DNA of 64,000 nt from Johnsonella ignava ATCC 51276 (GTDB lineage Bacteria > Bacillota > Clostridia > Lachnospirales > Lachnospiraceae). Under the pieces are notes generated by a model. It was not told where the DNA came from and did no database searches. It worked only from the letters and a program-made list of their open reading frames with translations. This document shows positions 33,654 through 42,503 of this stretch, in pieces. The stretch is from contig NZ_JH378834.1 in assembly GCF_000235445.1 (NCBI RefSeq), positions 33,229-97,228 of the forward strand, read 5' to 3'. Both the position numbers and the translations under genes were made by a program. Within the stretch, counting starts at the first letter, position 1, and each line of letters starts with the position of its first letter.

Positions 33654-33754
33654 AGTACTTTCCTCCCTGCCTCTTCCCTAACAGATAAATAATTCGTGAT
33701 AAAAATAGATATTCTTAAGTCGGTCATTTTTAAACAGCATCCGTATTTTTCCAA
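33650..33754 (-). CDS. Small ORF coupled to tadZ (34 residues), unknown function
   Basis: A TTG start with an ideal AAGGAGG 6 nt upstream opens a 34-codon frame (MEKYGCCLKMTDLRIS, then IFITNYLSVREEAG and RKVL). It ends with TGA overlapping the tadZ ATG (ATGA). The dispositions of ribosome binding site and coupled stop suggest it is translated, either as a leader that sets tadZ translation or as a real microprotein. No family recognised. The double cysteine near the start and basic C-terminus are the only features. Confidence 0.5.
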   Translation of the reverse strand: MEKYGCCLKMTDLRISIFITNYLSVREEAGRKVL

Positions 33755-34048
33755 ACTATCCTCCTTATTAATTATTTAAAATAAAACCTAAATGGTATAC
33801 CGGTCTGAACAAGACCAAATGAAAAATAAAAAATGAAATATTGCTGATATGTATATATGTGTATGTAGAACTGTTAATATAATAGCCTGACAATATATAA
33901 ATGTCAAGATATTCCGAGTTAAAATATGATAAAAATTGTTAAAAAATAATAAAAACAGTCTAAATATAAATTTAATATAGTCATATAAATTATTTATAAA
34001 TAAAAAAAGCCCTTCATGCACCAACTGTTGTGCAAAAAGAAGCTATAA
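33755..34048. other. Intergenic region between tRNA-Lys and the Tad operon
   Basis: About 290 AT-rich bases without a gene. Just downstream of the tRNA on the minus strand is an imperfect GCAC/GTGC hairpin followed by GGGCTTTTTTT (about 33998-34035), a probable tRNA terminator. Closer to the Tad genes a small hairpin GGTCT-TGTTC-AGACC and a GGTATACC palindrome (33795-33820) precede the small ORF. I could not identify a convincing Tad promoter. Confidence 0.45.
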
Positions 34049-34121
34049 TGCATCTTCAGGGACTCGAACCCTGGACAAATAGATTAAGAGTCTACTGCTC
34101 TACCAACTGAGCTAAAGATGC
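34049..34121 (-). tRNA. tRNA-Lys (anticodon CTT)
   Basis: A complete cloverleaf on the minus strand: acceptor GCATCTT/AAGATGC, D arm GCTC-AGTTGGTA-GAGC, anticodon stem GTAGA/TCTAT with loop CTCTTAA (anticodon CTT), and T arm CAGGG-TTCGAGT-CCCTG. The discriminator is A and CCA is not encoded. A strong promoter lies about 60 nt upstream. Confidence 0.95.
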
Positions 34122-34177
34122 CCATTACATTTATATAACTATAATACCGCAATCGCACCTGATTAGGCACGTCAAGT

Positions 34178-34206
34178 ATAATAGCTTAAAACTGACGATA
34201 TGTCAA
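34178..34206 (-). promoter_or_regulatory. Strong promoter of tRNA-Lys
   Basis: TTGACA (34206-34201), a 17-nt spacer and TATTAT (34183-34178) on the minus strand. The distance fits a short 5' leader before the tRNA. Confidence 0.8.
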
Positions 34207-34209
34207 GAA

Positions 34210-34251
34210 TTTTCAGCAAAATTTATTTCATGTTTTCAGCAAAATTTATTT
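34210..34251. repeat. Two identical 19-bp direct repeats upstream of the tRNA promoter
   Basis: TTTTCAGCAAAATTTATTT occurs at 34210-34228 and 34233-34251 (23-bp period), directly upstream of the -35 box of tRNA-Lys. On the minus strand they read as A/T tracts and could serve as an UP element. Confidence 0.7.
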
Positions 34252-34474
34252 TACAGCTTATAAAATTTATTTTAGTAAAAATCCATAATCTTTTATTTAT
34301 TGCATGCTCCGGCATATTGTTATATAATCTGCAATATCTGAGCAAACAGGGATTTAATCATCATTTGCTTAGATGACTTTGCAATGGATATAAAGAAAAT
34401 CACATAGGAGTACTATACAAGCCTGTGATTTTCGCATAGGAAACACTTAATTAATTTTTCCTGAAAGACTATAT
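34252..34474. other. Intergenic region before trmB
   Basis: AT-rich, without an open frame. A perfect stem GAAAATCACA/TGTGATTTTC (about 34395-34432) with a 19-nt loop lies about 50 nt before trmB. It has no T-run and so may be a regulatory hairpin rather than a terminator. Confidence 0.4.
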
Positions 34475-34486
34475 ATGAGGTATATT

Positions 34487-35161
34487 ATGCGTTTAAGACA
34501 TATTAAAGGATGTGAAGCTTTTATAGAACAGGCTCCTGAATGTATAACGGAGAATAAAGCAAAAGAAATCAAAGGACTTTGGCATGAAAAATTTGCCACT
34601 AAAGCACCCGTACATATAGAAATAGGCTGCGGAAAGGGACAATTTGCAATAAATATGTCTCAAAAATATTCCGATACCAGCTTTATAGGTATTGAAAGAT
34701 ATATGAGTGTACTCATGAAAGCTGTACAAAGAAAAAGAAAATATGAAAATGAACATGATATATCACTTAAAAATCTGCTTTTTATATGTGCAGATGCGCA
34801 TATTTTAAATGAAATATTTTCTGAAAATGAAGTCGAAAAAATATATCTCAATTTTTCAGACCCATGGCCAAAATCAAGACATGCCGACAGAAGGCTTACA
34901 TCACCCTGTTTTTTAAATATATACAGCAGCATATTGGCACATACCGGCAGCCTTGAATTTAAAACTGATAACCGCATGCTTTTTGATTATTCGCTGAATT
35001 TGACCGTTTTAAACGGGTGGGAAATAATATCAAAAACCTACGATCTCCATAATTCAGAGCAGTGTACAGATAACGTAATGAGTGAATATGAAGAAAAATT
35101 CAGCAAAGCAGGAAAAAAGATTTGCAGGCTTACAGCTGTTCCGCTACAAAAACAAATATAG
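34487..35161 (+). CDS. trmB: tRNA (guanine-N7-)-methyltransferase TrmB
   Basis: 224 residues from the second ATG (MRLRHIKG, the usual family start, with GAGG 6 nt before it). The SAM-binding motif is IEIGCGKGQFAI. The family signature NFSDPWPKSRHADRRLTSP and the C-terminal EYEEKFSKAGKKI are both present. It methylates N7 of G46 in the tRNA variable loop. It stands next to tRNA-Lys but in the opposite orientation, and has no operon partner. Confidence 0.95.
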   Translation: MRLRHIKGCEAFIEQAPECITENKAKEIKGLWHEKFATKAPVHIEIGCGKGQFAINMSQKYSDTSFIGIERYMSVLMKAVQRKRKYENEHDISLKNLLFICADAHILNEIFSENEVEKIYLNFSDPWPKSRHADRRLTSPCFLNIYSSILAHTGSLEFKTDNRMLFDYSLNLTVLNGWEIISKTYDLHNSEQCTDNVMSEYEEKFSKAGKKICRLTAVPLQKQI

Positions 35162-35373
35162 ATATATTAAATATAAAAATACAAATATAAATATATCAAT
35201 CTGATGTCCGCACAATATAAAAAAAGCCTGTAACACCTGCAAAACCCGTATTTCTTGTGTTTTCGATTTTATTGAAGGCTGCCTATACGGCATAGATAAA
35301 AAAAACGTGCAAAATTACTAATTCTTTAGTATAATAGCAGTAATTTTATTATTATTTTAGGAGGAAAGCTTAT

Positions 35374-36282
35374 ATGTCAAACTCGGATTCAAAGAATGTC
35401 TGGACTCAAATACAGGCAGGTGTTCGAGAGGCTGAACGCCTGATGGGACAGAAACAGTACAATCAGTCAATGATAAAATCGCGCGAAACACTTGATTTTA
35501 TGCTACAGTGTCTTGTACCGAACCAAAACCTTGAAACAAGCGATTTAAATGAAATAATTAATGAGCTCTACCATCAAAAAGTTATATCAAAAAATACTTG
35601 CGATAATTATCAAAAAATAAGAATAATAGGAGATAAAGCGATACGTGATAATGATAACAATGCTTACAATGCACATATCGCACATACATTATTAAGTCAG
35701 GAAGTATTTGCTTTTTCAAATGACCAGACCCCAAAAAGAAGAACCGGGCGCAGTATATCAAGAGGAAATGCAAATACCAAAAGCTCCGCTGCTTTAAAAA
35801 CCGGCTCACAGGATTCCTCCAAGTCCTCTTCAGCTGCAAGCCTTTCTAAAAAAGCGGAAAGTATAGGTATCTCAACGGATAAAATAATTAAAATAGCCGC
35901 TCCAGTACTTGTGCTTATAATACTTATACTTATAGTCAGAGCCTGTACAAGAGGAGGCGGAGAACACAAGGAAACTTCAACAACTCCGGTAACCGTTGCA
36001 ACTTCAAGCAATGCAGCCCAATCATCGGTATCAGAACCGCTTGCTCCTTCTACAGTACCGCAAACTCCTGCAGCTTCTTCAAGTGCGCCTTCAACAAGAG
36101 TATATAAAACAAACAGCTCTCTGCGTGTTCGTGCTACTCCAAGCACTACCGGAGAAGTAATTACGGTACTTCCTGCCGGCACTACTGTGGAATATGTAAG
36201 GGCACACGACAATGAGTGGGCTGTTATAAATTATAATAACAGGCAGGTTTATGTCGCCAGCAGATACCTTACTGCTCAATAA
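35374..36282 (+). CDS. Membrane-anchored protein with N-terminal DUF4145-like helical domain and C-terminal SH3
   Basis: 302 residues. The N-terminal helical domain (about 1-115, ERLMGQKQYNQSMIKSRETL; NTCDNYQKIRIIGDKAIRD) resembles DUF4145/HEPN-like domains. A Ser-rich stretch is followed by one membrane helix at about 172-190 (IAAPVLVLIILILIVRACT). Outside there is a Thr/Ser/Pro-rich linker and a bacterial SH3 domain (about 245-302: SSLRVRATPSTTGEVITVLP), which usually binds peptidoglycan. It is probably a cell-envelope sensor or anchor. There is an ideal AGGAGG site. Confidence 0.8.
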   Translation: MSNSDSKNVWTQIQAGVREAERLMGQKQYNQSMIKSRETLDFMLQCLVPNQNLETSDLNEIINELYHQKVISKNTCDNYQKIRIIGDKAIRDNDNNAYNAHIAHTLLSQEVFAFSNDQTPKRRTGRSISRGNANTKSSAALKTGSQDSSKSSSAASLSKKAESIGISTDKIIKIAAPVLVLIILILIVRACTRGGGEHKETSTTPVTVATSSNAAQSSVSEPLAPSTVPQTPAASSSAPSTRVYKTNSSLRVRATPSTTGEVITVLPAGTTVEYVRAHDNEWAVINYNNRQVYVASRYLTAQ

Positions 36283-36340
36283 GGCTGTTAGTTACACAAA
36301 TCTATATCCGTATATGGATTTGCAGAAGCTTAAACGGCTT

Positions 36341-36398
36341 GAAATATGCTCAAACTGCGAATATCTATAAGATATCCCGGTTTTTGGGCATATTCTTC
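36341..36398. repeat. Long imperfect hairpin between the SH3 and TIGR01906 genes
   Basis: GAAATATGCTCAAA and TTTTTGGGCATATTC form the outer stem, with ATATCT/AGATAT near the apex. It may be a terminator for the SH3 gene (weak T content after) or an mRNA structure. Confidence 0.45.
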
Positions 36399-36471
36399 AT
36401 TTTAGAGATAACGAAGACGGCAGCCTGGAAAGTGATATAACTTTAAAATTCACTGTCGTCAAGAGGAAAAT

Positions 36472-37161
36472 ATGAGTATTGTACGAAATATTCTGGCTAT
36501 AATTTTTACTTTTTCACTTATGATTATACTTTTAATAAGTTCAGTTGATATAGTTGCCTACCATATTCCGGGCTATTACAGATATGAATATACAAAATAT
36601 TCTTCACATGACAGAGTAGGGATGGACATGGATGAGCTTTTAAGAGTAAGCGGTGAGATGATGGCTTATCTTAAAGGAAAAAGAGAAAGCCTTTCAGATA
36701 TTTCAGCCAAAATAAAAAATCAGCCCGATGTATTGTTTTTTAATGAAAAAGAAGCAGCTCATATGAAAGACGTAAGAGAACTTTTTATAGCCGCAATTTT
36801 CATTAGACGAATATTACTAGCTATTTGTATACTTATTCCTGCAATTATAAAATTTTCCAGAGGCAGCCTGAGAAAAGTGATGCCGAAAAACCTTCTGGCA
36901 GGTTCATGTATATTTTTAACTCTGCTTCTATGTGTAGGTGGTATAATTGCAAGCAATTTTTCAAAATATTTTGTTGTATTTCATCATATATTTTTTAATA
37001 ATGATTTATGGATTCTCGACCCTGCAACTGACAACCTTATAAATATAGTACCTGAAGGCTTTTTCCTTGATACCGCAAGGAATATCGCAGCAATATATTT
37101 GATTTTTGTTGTTGGCATAATAGTATTTTCAACTGTTTTAATCCGGCACAGTGCCAAATAA
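36472..37161 (+). CDS. TIGR01906/DUF1461-type integral membrane protein
   Basis: 229 residues with four likely membrane helices (about 5-25, 100-125, 140-165, 200-225). Family-type signs are YYRYEYTKYSSHDRVGMDMDELLRV cut to YTKYSSHDRVGMDMDEL, the FFNEKEAAHMKDVRELF loop, and the HHIFFNNDLWILDPATDNLI region between the last helices. This family of clostridial and lactobacillal membrane proteins has no established biochemical role. It is followed after 57 nt by the carboxypeptidase gene and may be co-transcribed with it. Confidence 0.8.
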   Translation: MSIVRNILAIIFTFSLMIILLISSVDIVAYHIPGYYRYEYTKYSSHDRVGMDMDELLRVSGEMMAYLKGKRESLSDISAKIKNQPDVLFFNEKEAAHMKDVRELFIAAIFIRRILLAICILIPAIIKFSRGSLRKVMPKNLLAGSCIFLTLLLCVGGIIASNFSKYFVVFHHIFFNNDLWILDPATDNLINIVPEGFFLDTARNIAAIYLIFVVGIIVFSTVLIRHSAK

Positions 37162-37217
37162 ACTATGATTTAAAGAAAGTTAATAAGTATTTATATCATA
37201 AATAAAAGGAATAATTA

Positions 37218-38735
37218 ATGAAGAAAATAATATATTTAATATCGGTCATATTATTGGCAGTTTCCATTGCCCTGCCGTTCAGGTTTATAGCCTTGGCAGA
37301 AAACTCATGGCCTGACTCGGTATCCATAGAATCTGATGGTGGTATAGTTATTGATGCTGATTCCGGTGCCGTGCTTTATGGAAAAAATATACATGAACGA
37401 TATTATCCTGCAAGTATAACAAAACTCCTTACTGCACTTATAGTTATAGAAGAATGTGATCTGGATGATGAGGTTACATTCTCACATAATGCAGTATATA
37501 ATGTTGAATCAGGTTCATCAAATGCCGGTTATGACGTAGGTGATAAGGCAACTGTAAGAGATCTTTTATATGCGATGCTTTTAAAATCCGCCAACGAGGC
37601 AGCAAATGCACTTGCCGAACACTGTTCAGGAAGTATAGAGGATTTCTGTGTTCTTATGAACAGTAAAGCCGAAGCTCTTGGATGCCTTGATTCACATTTT
37701 GCAAATCCAAGCGGTCTTAATGATGAAAATCACTATACTACCGCCTATGATTTTGCACTTATATCAAAAGCGGCACTTTCAAATCCTATACTTCTTGAAA
37801 TTGACTCGGCTTCAAGCTACCATCTCCCTCCGTCAAAAAAATATCCTGACGGACAGGACATAACCACACATCACGCTATGCTTAAAAAAAAGCATGAAAA
37901 CTACTATGAAAATGCAATAGGCGGCAAAACCGGATATACAAGCCTTGCCGGCAATACACTTGTAACCTATGCAAAACGTGGTAATCAGGCACTTATAACT
38001 GTAATACTGAACGGTCATCAGACACATTATACTGATACAAAAAGACTTATGGACTTTGGATTTAAATATTTTAAAAATATAAATGTTTTAAAAAGTGGAC
38101 TGATTGACTTAGATATATATGACAATATAGATCTGTTGGGCAGTAATCCCACACTTTCCTACATAGCCGCCGATAAAAGAAGTTTTATAACGCTTCCTAA
38201 AAGTGCCGATATTTCAGATGTAAGCTATGAGATAAGTTATGATCTTAATGAATCGGAAAAAGAAGAAGCTCTTGCAAAAATAATCTATACTTATGACAGC
38301 CGTCAGGTTGGATATACTTTTATAAGAGCCGTAGTTGTACAAGATCATGACGCACTAGGCAACACTCTTCCTGAAAAATCCTCTGCCACAGATTCAAATG
38401 CTTCATCTTACAATAGCAGCAATAATGCCTCATCTCCTGCAAAAGGAGGTATGGAAAACTGGATAGGAAAACATTTAAGCAATATATTAATTATTATTGT
38501 TGTGATTTTAGTTATGACTCTTGCTTATTTCTTAACTGCATTATATTTTAATATAAAAGATCGCCAGGAGTTTGAAAAACTAAAGGATATGAGGCGAAAA
38601 CGCCGAGAAATATTAAGAAACAGGAGGGCAAAGCTTGATAAAAAGGCTGAACCGCATAAGGACAGTCTTTTACCTGAAAACAAAAAAAATACCGGTAACA
38701 GTTTTGCTTCTAAACATGATACAGACAAACAGTAA
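37218..38735 (+). CDS. D-alanyl-D-alanine carboxypeptidase (S11, DacF-like)
   Basis: 505 residues. A signal peptide (about 1-28, ending FIALAEN) precedes the S11 penicillin-binding domain with SxxK at Ser66 (PASITKL), SxN in LKSANEAANAL and KTG in GGKTGYTSLAGN. A beta-rich domain follows, then a Ser/Asn linker and a C-terminal membrane helix (about 420-445) with a basic cytoplasmic tail (MRRKRREILRNRRAK). It trims the terminal D-Ala of peptidoglycan pentapeptides outside the membrane. A transmembrane anchor plus cytoplasmic tail replaces the usual amphipathic helix. Its 3' end overlaps the next frame by 20 nt. Confidence 0.93.
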   Translation: MKKIIYLISVILLAVSIALPFRFIALAENSWPDSVSIESDGGIVIDADSGAVLYGKNIHERYYPASITKLLTALIVIEECDLDDEVTFSHNAVYNVESGSSNAGYDVGDKATVRDLLYAMLLKSANEAANALAEHCSGSIEDFCVLMNSKAEALGCLDSHFANPSGLNDENHYTTAYDFALISKAALSNPILLEIDSASSYHLPPSKKYPDGQDITTHHAMLKKKHENYYENAIGGKTGYTSLAGNTLVTYAKRGNQALITVILNGHQTHYTDTKRLMDFGFKYFKNINVLKSGLIDLDIYDNIDLLGSNPTLSYIAADKRSFITLPKSADISDVSYEISYDLNESEKEEALAKIIYTYDSRQVGYTFIRAVVVQDHDALGNTLPEKSSATDSNASSYNSSNNASSPAKGGMENWIGKHLSNILIIIVVILVMTLAYFLTALYFNIKDRQEFEKLKDMRRKRREILRNRRAKLDKKAEPHKDSLLPENKKNTGNSFASKHDTDKQ

Positions 38736-39756
38736 TGAATATATAACGGATACAGATACATATATAGTTCTTGATTTAGAATGGAATCAAAACCCTGACG
38801 GCAGAGAAAATGCCATTGAAGGTTTCCCGTTTGAAATTATAGAAATAGGTGCTGTAAAGCTTGATCATAAATTAAATTTAATTGATGAATTTTCCTGTAT
38901 TATAAAGCCTGTTGTATATAAAAAACTACATTCAAAGGTTTATGAAATAACGAATAAATCCATACAGGAACTCCGTTCAAAGGGCAAACCGTTTCAAGAG
39001 GCTTTTACAAAGTTCATTGACTGGTGCAGCACAGATAAACATGGAGCAAAAACAGTTTCAGAATATACCCTGTGCACCTGGGGCGATATGGATCTTACTG
39101 AACTTCAAAAAAATATAAAGTATCATAATATGGATTTTAAATTTAAATTTCCACTTCTATTTTATGATATACAAAAGCTTTATTACCGACTTTACTGTAA
39201 AGGTACAACCGACAGACCTCCGCTTGAAAGAGCGGTTTATGAGCTTCAGATCAAAAGTACGCTTCCTTTTCACCGTGCACTTGATGATGCACGCTATACA
39301 GTAAAGGTTATGCAGGCTATGGACTTTAACTGCGTGAAAGAATATATATCAATTGATTATTTTAATGTTCCTACATGCAAAGAAGATGAAGTTTATATGA
39401 TTTTTCCCGATTATTCAAAATATATTTCAAGAACTTTTATTTCAAAAGAAGAAGCTATGACAGACAAAACAGTTACCGACATAGTGTGCAGTAAATGCAG
39501 ACGCATGCTTCCTAAAAGGATTAAGTGGTTCAGTTCAAACCAGAGACATTACTACTGTCTTGCATCATGCCCTGAACACGGTTATGTAAAAGGAAAAATA
39601 CGTATCAAGCCATCATTAGACGGACAATATTTTGTAATAAAAACTATAAAGCCGATAGATAAAGCAGGTGTGGAAGATATAAGAAGAAGAAAAGAGGAGC
39701 TGAGAAAAAAAAGGGCAAAACATCATGCCGCACAACTTACTTCCCAGAATAAATAA
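38716..39756 (+). CDS. DEDDh-type 3'-5' exonuclease with C-terminal cysteine motif
   Basis: About 346 residues from the ATG at 38716; the frame is open from 38635 but that would overlap the carboxypeptidase by 100 nt. No good Shine-Dalgarno is seen, so coupling is likely. The exonuclease motifs are DTYIVLDLEWNQ (Exo I, DxE), TLCTWGDMDLTEL (Exo II) and FHRALDDARYT (Exo III, H-x4-D). The C-terminus has CSKCRRMLPKR and CLASCPEHGYVKG, a probable zinc-binding CxxC pair. Related to the exonuclease family of KapD/ERI-1-like proteins. The substrate is unknown. Confidence 0.85.
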   Translation: MIQTNSNEYITDTDTYIVLDLEWNQNPDGRENAIEGFPFEIIEIGAVKLDHKLNLIDEFSCIIKPVVYKKLHSKVYEITNKSIQELRSKGKPFQEAFTKFIDWCSTDKHGAKTVSEYTLCTWGDMDLTELQKNIKYHNMDFKFKFPLLFYDIQKLYYRLYCKGTTDRPPLERAVYELQIKSTLPFHRALDDARYTVKVMQAMDFNCVKEYISIDYFNVPTCKEDEVYMIFPDYSKYISRTFISKEEAMTDKTVTDIVCSKCRRMLPKRIKWFSSNQRHYYCLASCPEHGYVKGKIRIKPSLDGQYFVIKTIKPIDKAGVEDIRRRKEELRKKRAKHHAAQLTSQNK

Positions 39757-39902
39757 GAAAACATCTTACCTTCTACTATGCTGCCTGACTGTATCTATGT
39801 TATAATAACATATGTTTATACTTTCGCTGTATATGTATGTATTTTTACATAAATATACAGCATCGAGTTTAAAACTGTAAATAAATACAAAGAGGTAGGT
39901 AA

Positions 39903-41294
39903 ATGAATTTAGTAAGCATAAGGGACATTTATAAGGATCCCAAAAAATATATAGATAAAGAAATCAAACTTGGAGGCTGGGTTCGCTCAAACCGGGATTC
40001 TAAGTCATTTGGATTTATAATGCTCAATGACGGTACATATTTTGACCAGCTTCAAATCGTATATCATGATGTTCTTGATAATTTTGAAGCTGTAAAAAAG
40101 ATTAATGTCGGTGCCGCACTTATAATAAAAGGTAAGTTAATAGAAACACCTGAAGCTAAACAGCCATTTGAAATACAGGCTTCGGAGATCTGCATAGAAG
40201 GTGTATCGGCACCGGACTATCCTTTGCAGAAAAAACGCCATTCTCTCGAATTTTTACGCAGTATATCACACCTTAGACCAAGAACCAATACATTTCAGGC
40301 AGTATTCAGAGTGCGTTCACTTATAGCTTTTGCAATACACAGCTTCTTTAATGAAAGAGGTTTTATATATGTACATACACCTATAATAACAGGAAGTGAT
40401 GCGGAGGGTGCAGGTGAAATGTTTAAAGTTACCGCTCTTGATCTTCAAAATATACCTAAAACAGAAGATGGTAATGTAGATTTTTTACAGGACTTTTTTA
40501 ATAAAGAAACCTCTCTTACTGTAAGCGGTCAGTTAAACGGTGAGACCTTTGCAATGGCATTTAAAAATATATATACTTTCGGTCCTACCTTTAGAGCTGA
40601 AAATTCAAATACTGCAAGACATGCAGCTGAGTTTTGGATGATTGAACCCGAGATGGCTTTTGCCGATCTCACGGATAATATGGATATAGCTGAGGATATG
40701 CTTAAGTATATTATAAAATATGTTCTTGAAAATGCTCCTCAGGAAATGAAATTCTTTAATGAATTTATAGATAAAGGCTTGCTTGACAGACTTAAAAATG
40801 TACTTGATTCAGATTTCGGTCGCATCAGTTATACTGAAGCAGTAGAACTGCTTGAAAAGCATAATGACTCATTTGAATATAAGGTGAGTTGGGGCTGCGA
40901 TCTTCAAACTGAGCATGAAAGATATCTGACTGAAAAGATTTTTAAAAAACCTGTATTTGTAACTGATTATCCTAAGGATATAAAGGCATTTTATATGAAA
41001 CTAAATCCTGATAATAAAACAGTTGCAGCTATGGACTGCCTCGTCCCCGGCATAGGCGAAATAATAGGAGGCAGCCAGCGTGAGGATGATTATAACAAAC
41101 TTTTAAAACGTATTGAAGAACTCGGTATGGATACCTCTTTATATGAATTTTATCTTGACCTGAGAAAATACGGTTCTGCAAGACACGCAGGCTTCGGCTT
41201 GGGATTTGAAAGATGTGTTATGTACCTTACGGGTATTTCAAACATAAGGGATGTTCTTCCATTCCCACGTACAGTAGGCAGCTGCGATATATAG
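39903..41294 (+). CDS. asnS: Asparaginyl-tRNA synthetase
   Basis: 463 residues, a class IIb synthetase. The N-terminal OB anticodon-binding fold is IKLGGWVRSNRDSKSFGFI. Class II motif 2 is FRAENSNTARHAAEFWMIEPE and is shown here only in part as TARHAAEFWMIEPE. Motif 3 is GFGLGFERCVMYLTG. The 30-residue insertion DLQNIPKTEDGNVDFLQDF between motifs is normal for AsnRS. It charges tRNA-Asn. No T-box leader is visible in the 146 nt upstream, only a plain GAGGT site. Confidence 0.95.
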   Translation: MNLVSIRDIYKDPKKYIDKEIKLGGWVRSNRDSKSFGFIMLNDGTYFDQLQIVYHDVLDNFEAVKKINVGAALIIKGKLIETPEAKQPFEIQASEICIEGVSAPDYPLQKKRHSLEFLRSISHLRPRTNTFQAVFRVRSLIAFAIHSFFNERGFIYVHTPIITGSDAEGAGEMFKVTALDLQNIPKTEDGNVDFLQDFFNKETSLTVSGQLNGETFAMAFKNIYTFGPTFRAENSNTARHAAEFWMIEPEMAFADLTDNMDIAEDMLKYIIKYVLENAPQEMKFFNEFIDKGLLDRLKNVLDSDFGRISYTEAVELLEKHNDSFEYKVSWGCDLQTEHERYLTEKIFKKPVFVTDYPKDIKAFYMKLNPDNKTVAAMDCLVPGIGEIIGGSQREDDYNKLLKRIEELGMDTSLYEFYLDLRKYGSARHAGFGLGFERCVMYLTGISNIRDVLPFPRTVGSCDI

Positions 41295-41426
41295 CAAAGC
41301 TGCCTGCAGGCAGCTTTTACATACTTCAATAAATGCAGTAGCATATAAGCACAGAAGCTTTTGCAACCGCCTGCAAACGATTTTTAGATAAACAATACTA
41401 TAAATTTAAATTATATGGGTGAGATT

Positions 41427-42503
41427 ATGAAACTAATACATACAGGCGATATACATTACGGAATGAACCCTGATGCTGACAAGCCCTGGGGCAAAGAAAG
41501 AGCTGCCGATGTAAAAAATTCAATTTCAGTTATAGTAAGTGAATGCAGAAAAAGAGAGGTTGACCTCTTGCTCGTATCAGGAGATTTATTCCACAGGCAG
41601 CCTATAATGAGGGATATAAAGGAAGTAAATTATCTTTTTTCAACGATTCCTGATGTAAATGTAGTTATAGTAGCAGGAAACCATGACAGAATCAGCGAAA
41701 ATTCTTCAATACATTCATTTCCCTGGGCAAACAACGTGCATTATATAAAAACATCTGATATAAGCAGTATTTTCCTACCTGATATTAATACTGAAGTTTA
41801 CGGCTTTTCATATGAGAATTATGAAATCCGTGAAAATAAACTTGCCGGAATTAAAGCTCCCGACAATGGACGTATAAATATCCTTCTTGCACACGGGGGA
41901 GATTTAAGTCATGTACCTTTTGACAAAAATGAACTTGGCAATGCAGGATTTTCCTATGTCGCACTCGGACATATACATAAACCTCAGGTGCTTGTTGATA
42001 ATAATGTTGTATACTGCGGCTCGCCCGAACCGCTTGATGTAACTGAAACCGGCAAACATGGCTTTTATTATGTTGAGATTGATGATATAAGTGCCAATGT
42101 CATAAATCTTGATTTTATACCCTCTGCAAGTGTTCAGTATATATCACTTGTAATAAATGTAAGCACCGTTTCTACCAACTCGGAACTTCTTATGAGTGTA
42201 TCTGAGGAAATTAACAGAAGAGGGGTTAATAATATATACAGGATAAAAATACGTGGAATGCGTGATCCTGATATTGAATTTGACCTGAGTGTGCTTCAAA
42301 GCAAGCTTAAAATAGCACAAATTATAGACGATTCGGAGCCTCAGTATAATTTTGCCAGATTATGTGCGGATCACCCCTCCGATATGATAGGCTTTTTTAT
42401 ACAACAGCTCCACAGACCGGAATCAGGCATAATTGACAAAAAAGCTCTGTGTTATGGTGTAAATGCACTTTTACATACCACAGAGGAAAGGGGACAGGCA
42501 TGA
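41427..42503 (+). CDS. YhaO/SbcD-like metallophosphoesterase (DNA repair exonuclease)
   Basis: About 358 residues from the second ATG (MKLIHTGDIHYG), preceded by GGGTGAG; another ATG lies four codons upstream. Metallophosphoesterase motifs are HTGDIHYG, LLVSGDLFHR, VVIVAGNHDR, ILLAHGGD and VALGHIHKP, binding two metal ions. It is the nuclease half of an SbcD/Mre11-type complex, with the following gene as ATPase half; they overlap by ATGA. The shorter C-terminus and the partner's size match the Bacillus YhaO-YhaN pair rather than classical SbcCD. Confidence 0.9.
   Translation: MKLIHTGDIHYGMNPDADKPWGKERAADVKNSISVIVSECRKREVDLLLVSGDLFHRQPIMRDIKEVNYLFSTIPDVNVVIVAGNHDRISENSSIHSFPWANNVHYIKTSDISSIFLPDINTEVYGFSYENYEIRENKLAGIKAPDNGRINILLAHGGDLSHVPFDKNELGNAGFSYVALGHIHKPQVLVDNNVVYCGSPEPLDVTETGKHGFYYVEIDDISANVINLDFIPSASVQYISLVINVSTVSTNSELLMSVSEEINRRGVNNIYRIKIRGMRDPDIEFDLSVLQSKLKIAQIIDDSEPQYNFARLCADHPSDMIGFFIQQLHRPESGIIDKKALCYGVNALLHTTEERGQA

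Noticed and set aside
35582..36279. Minus-strand ORFs under the SH3-domain gene
   Set aside because: Antisense shadows of a Ser/Thr/Ala-rich gene, with biased composition and no ribosome binding sites.
39757..39902. T-box leader before asnS
   Set aside because: The conserved T-box sequence and a specifier stem were looked for and not seen; the gap is also short.
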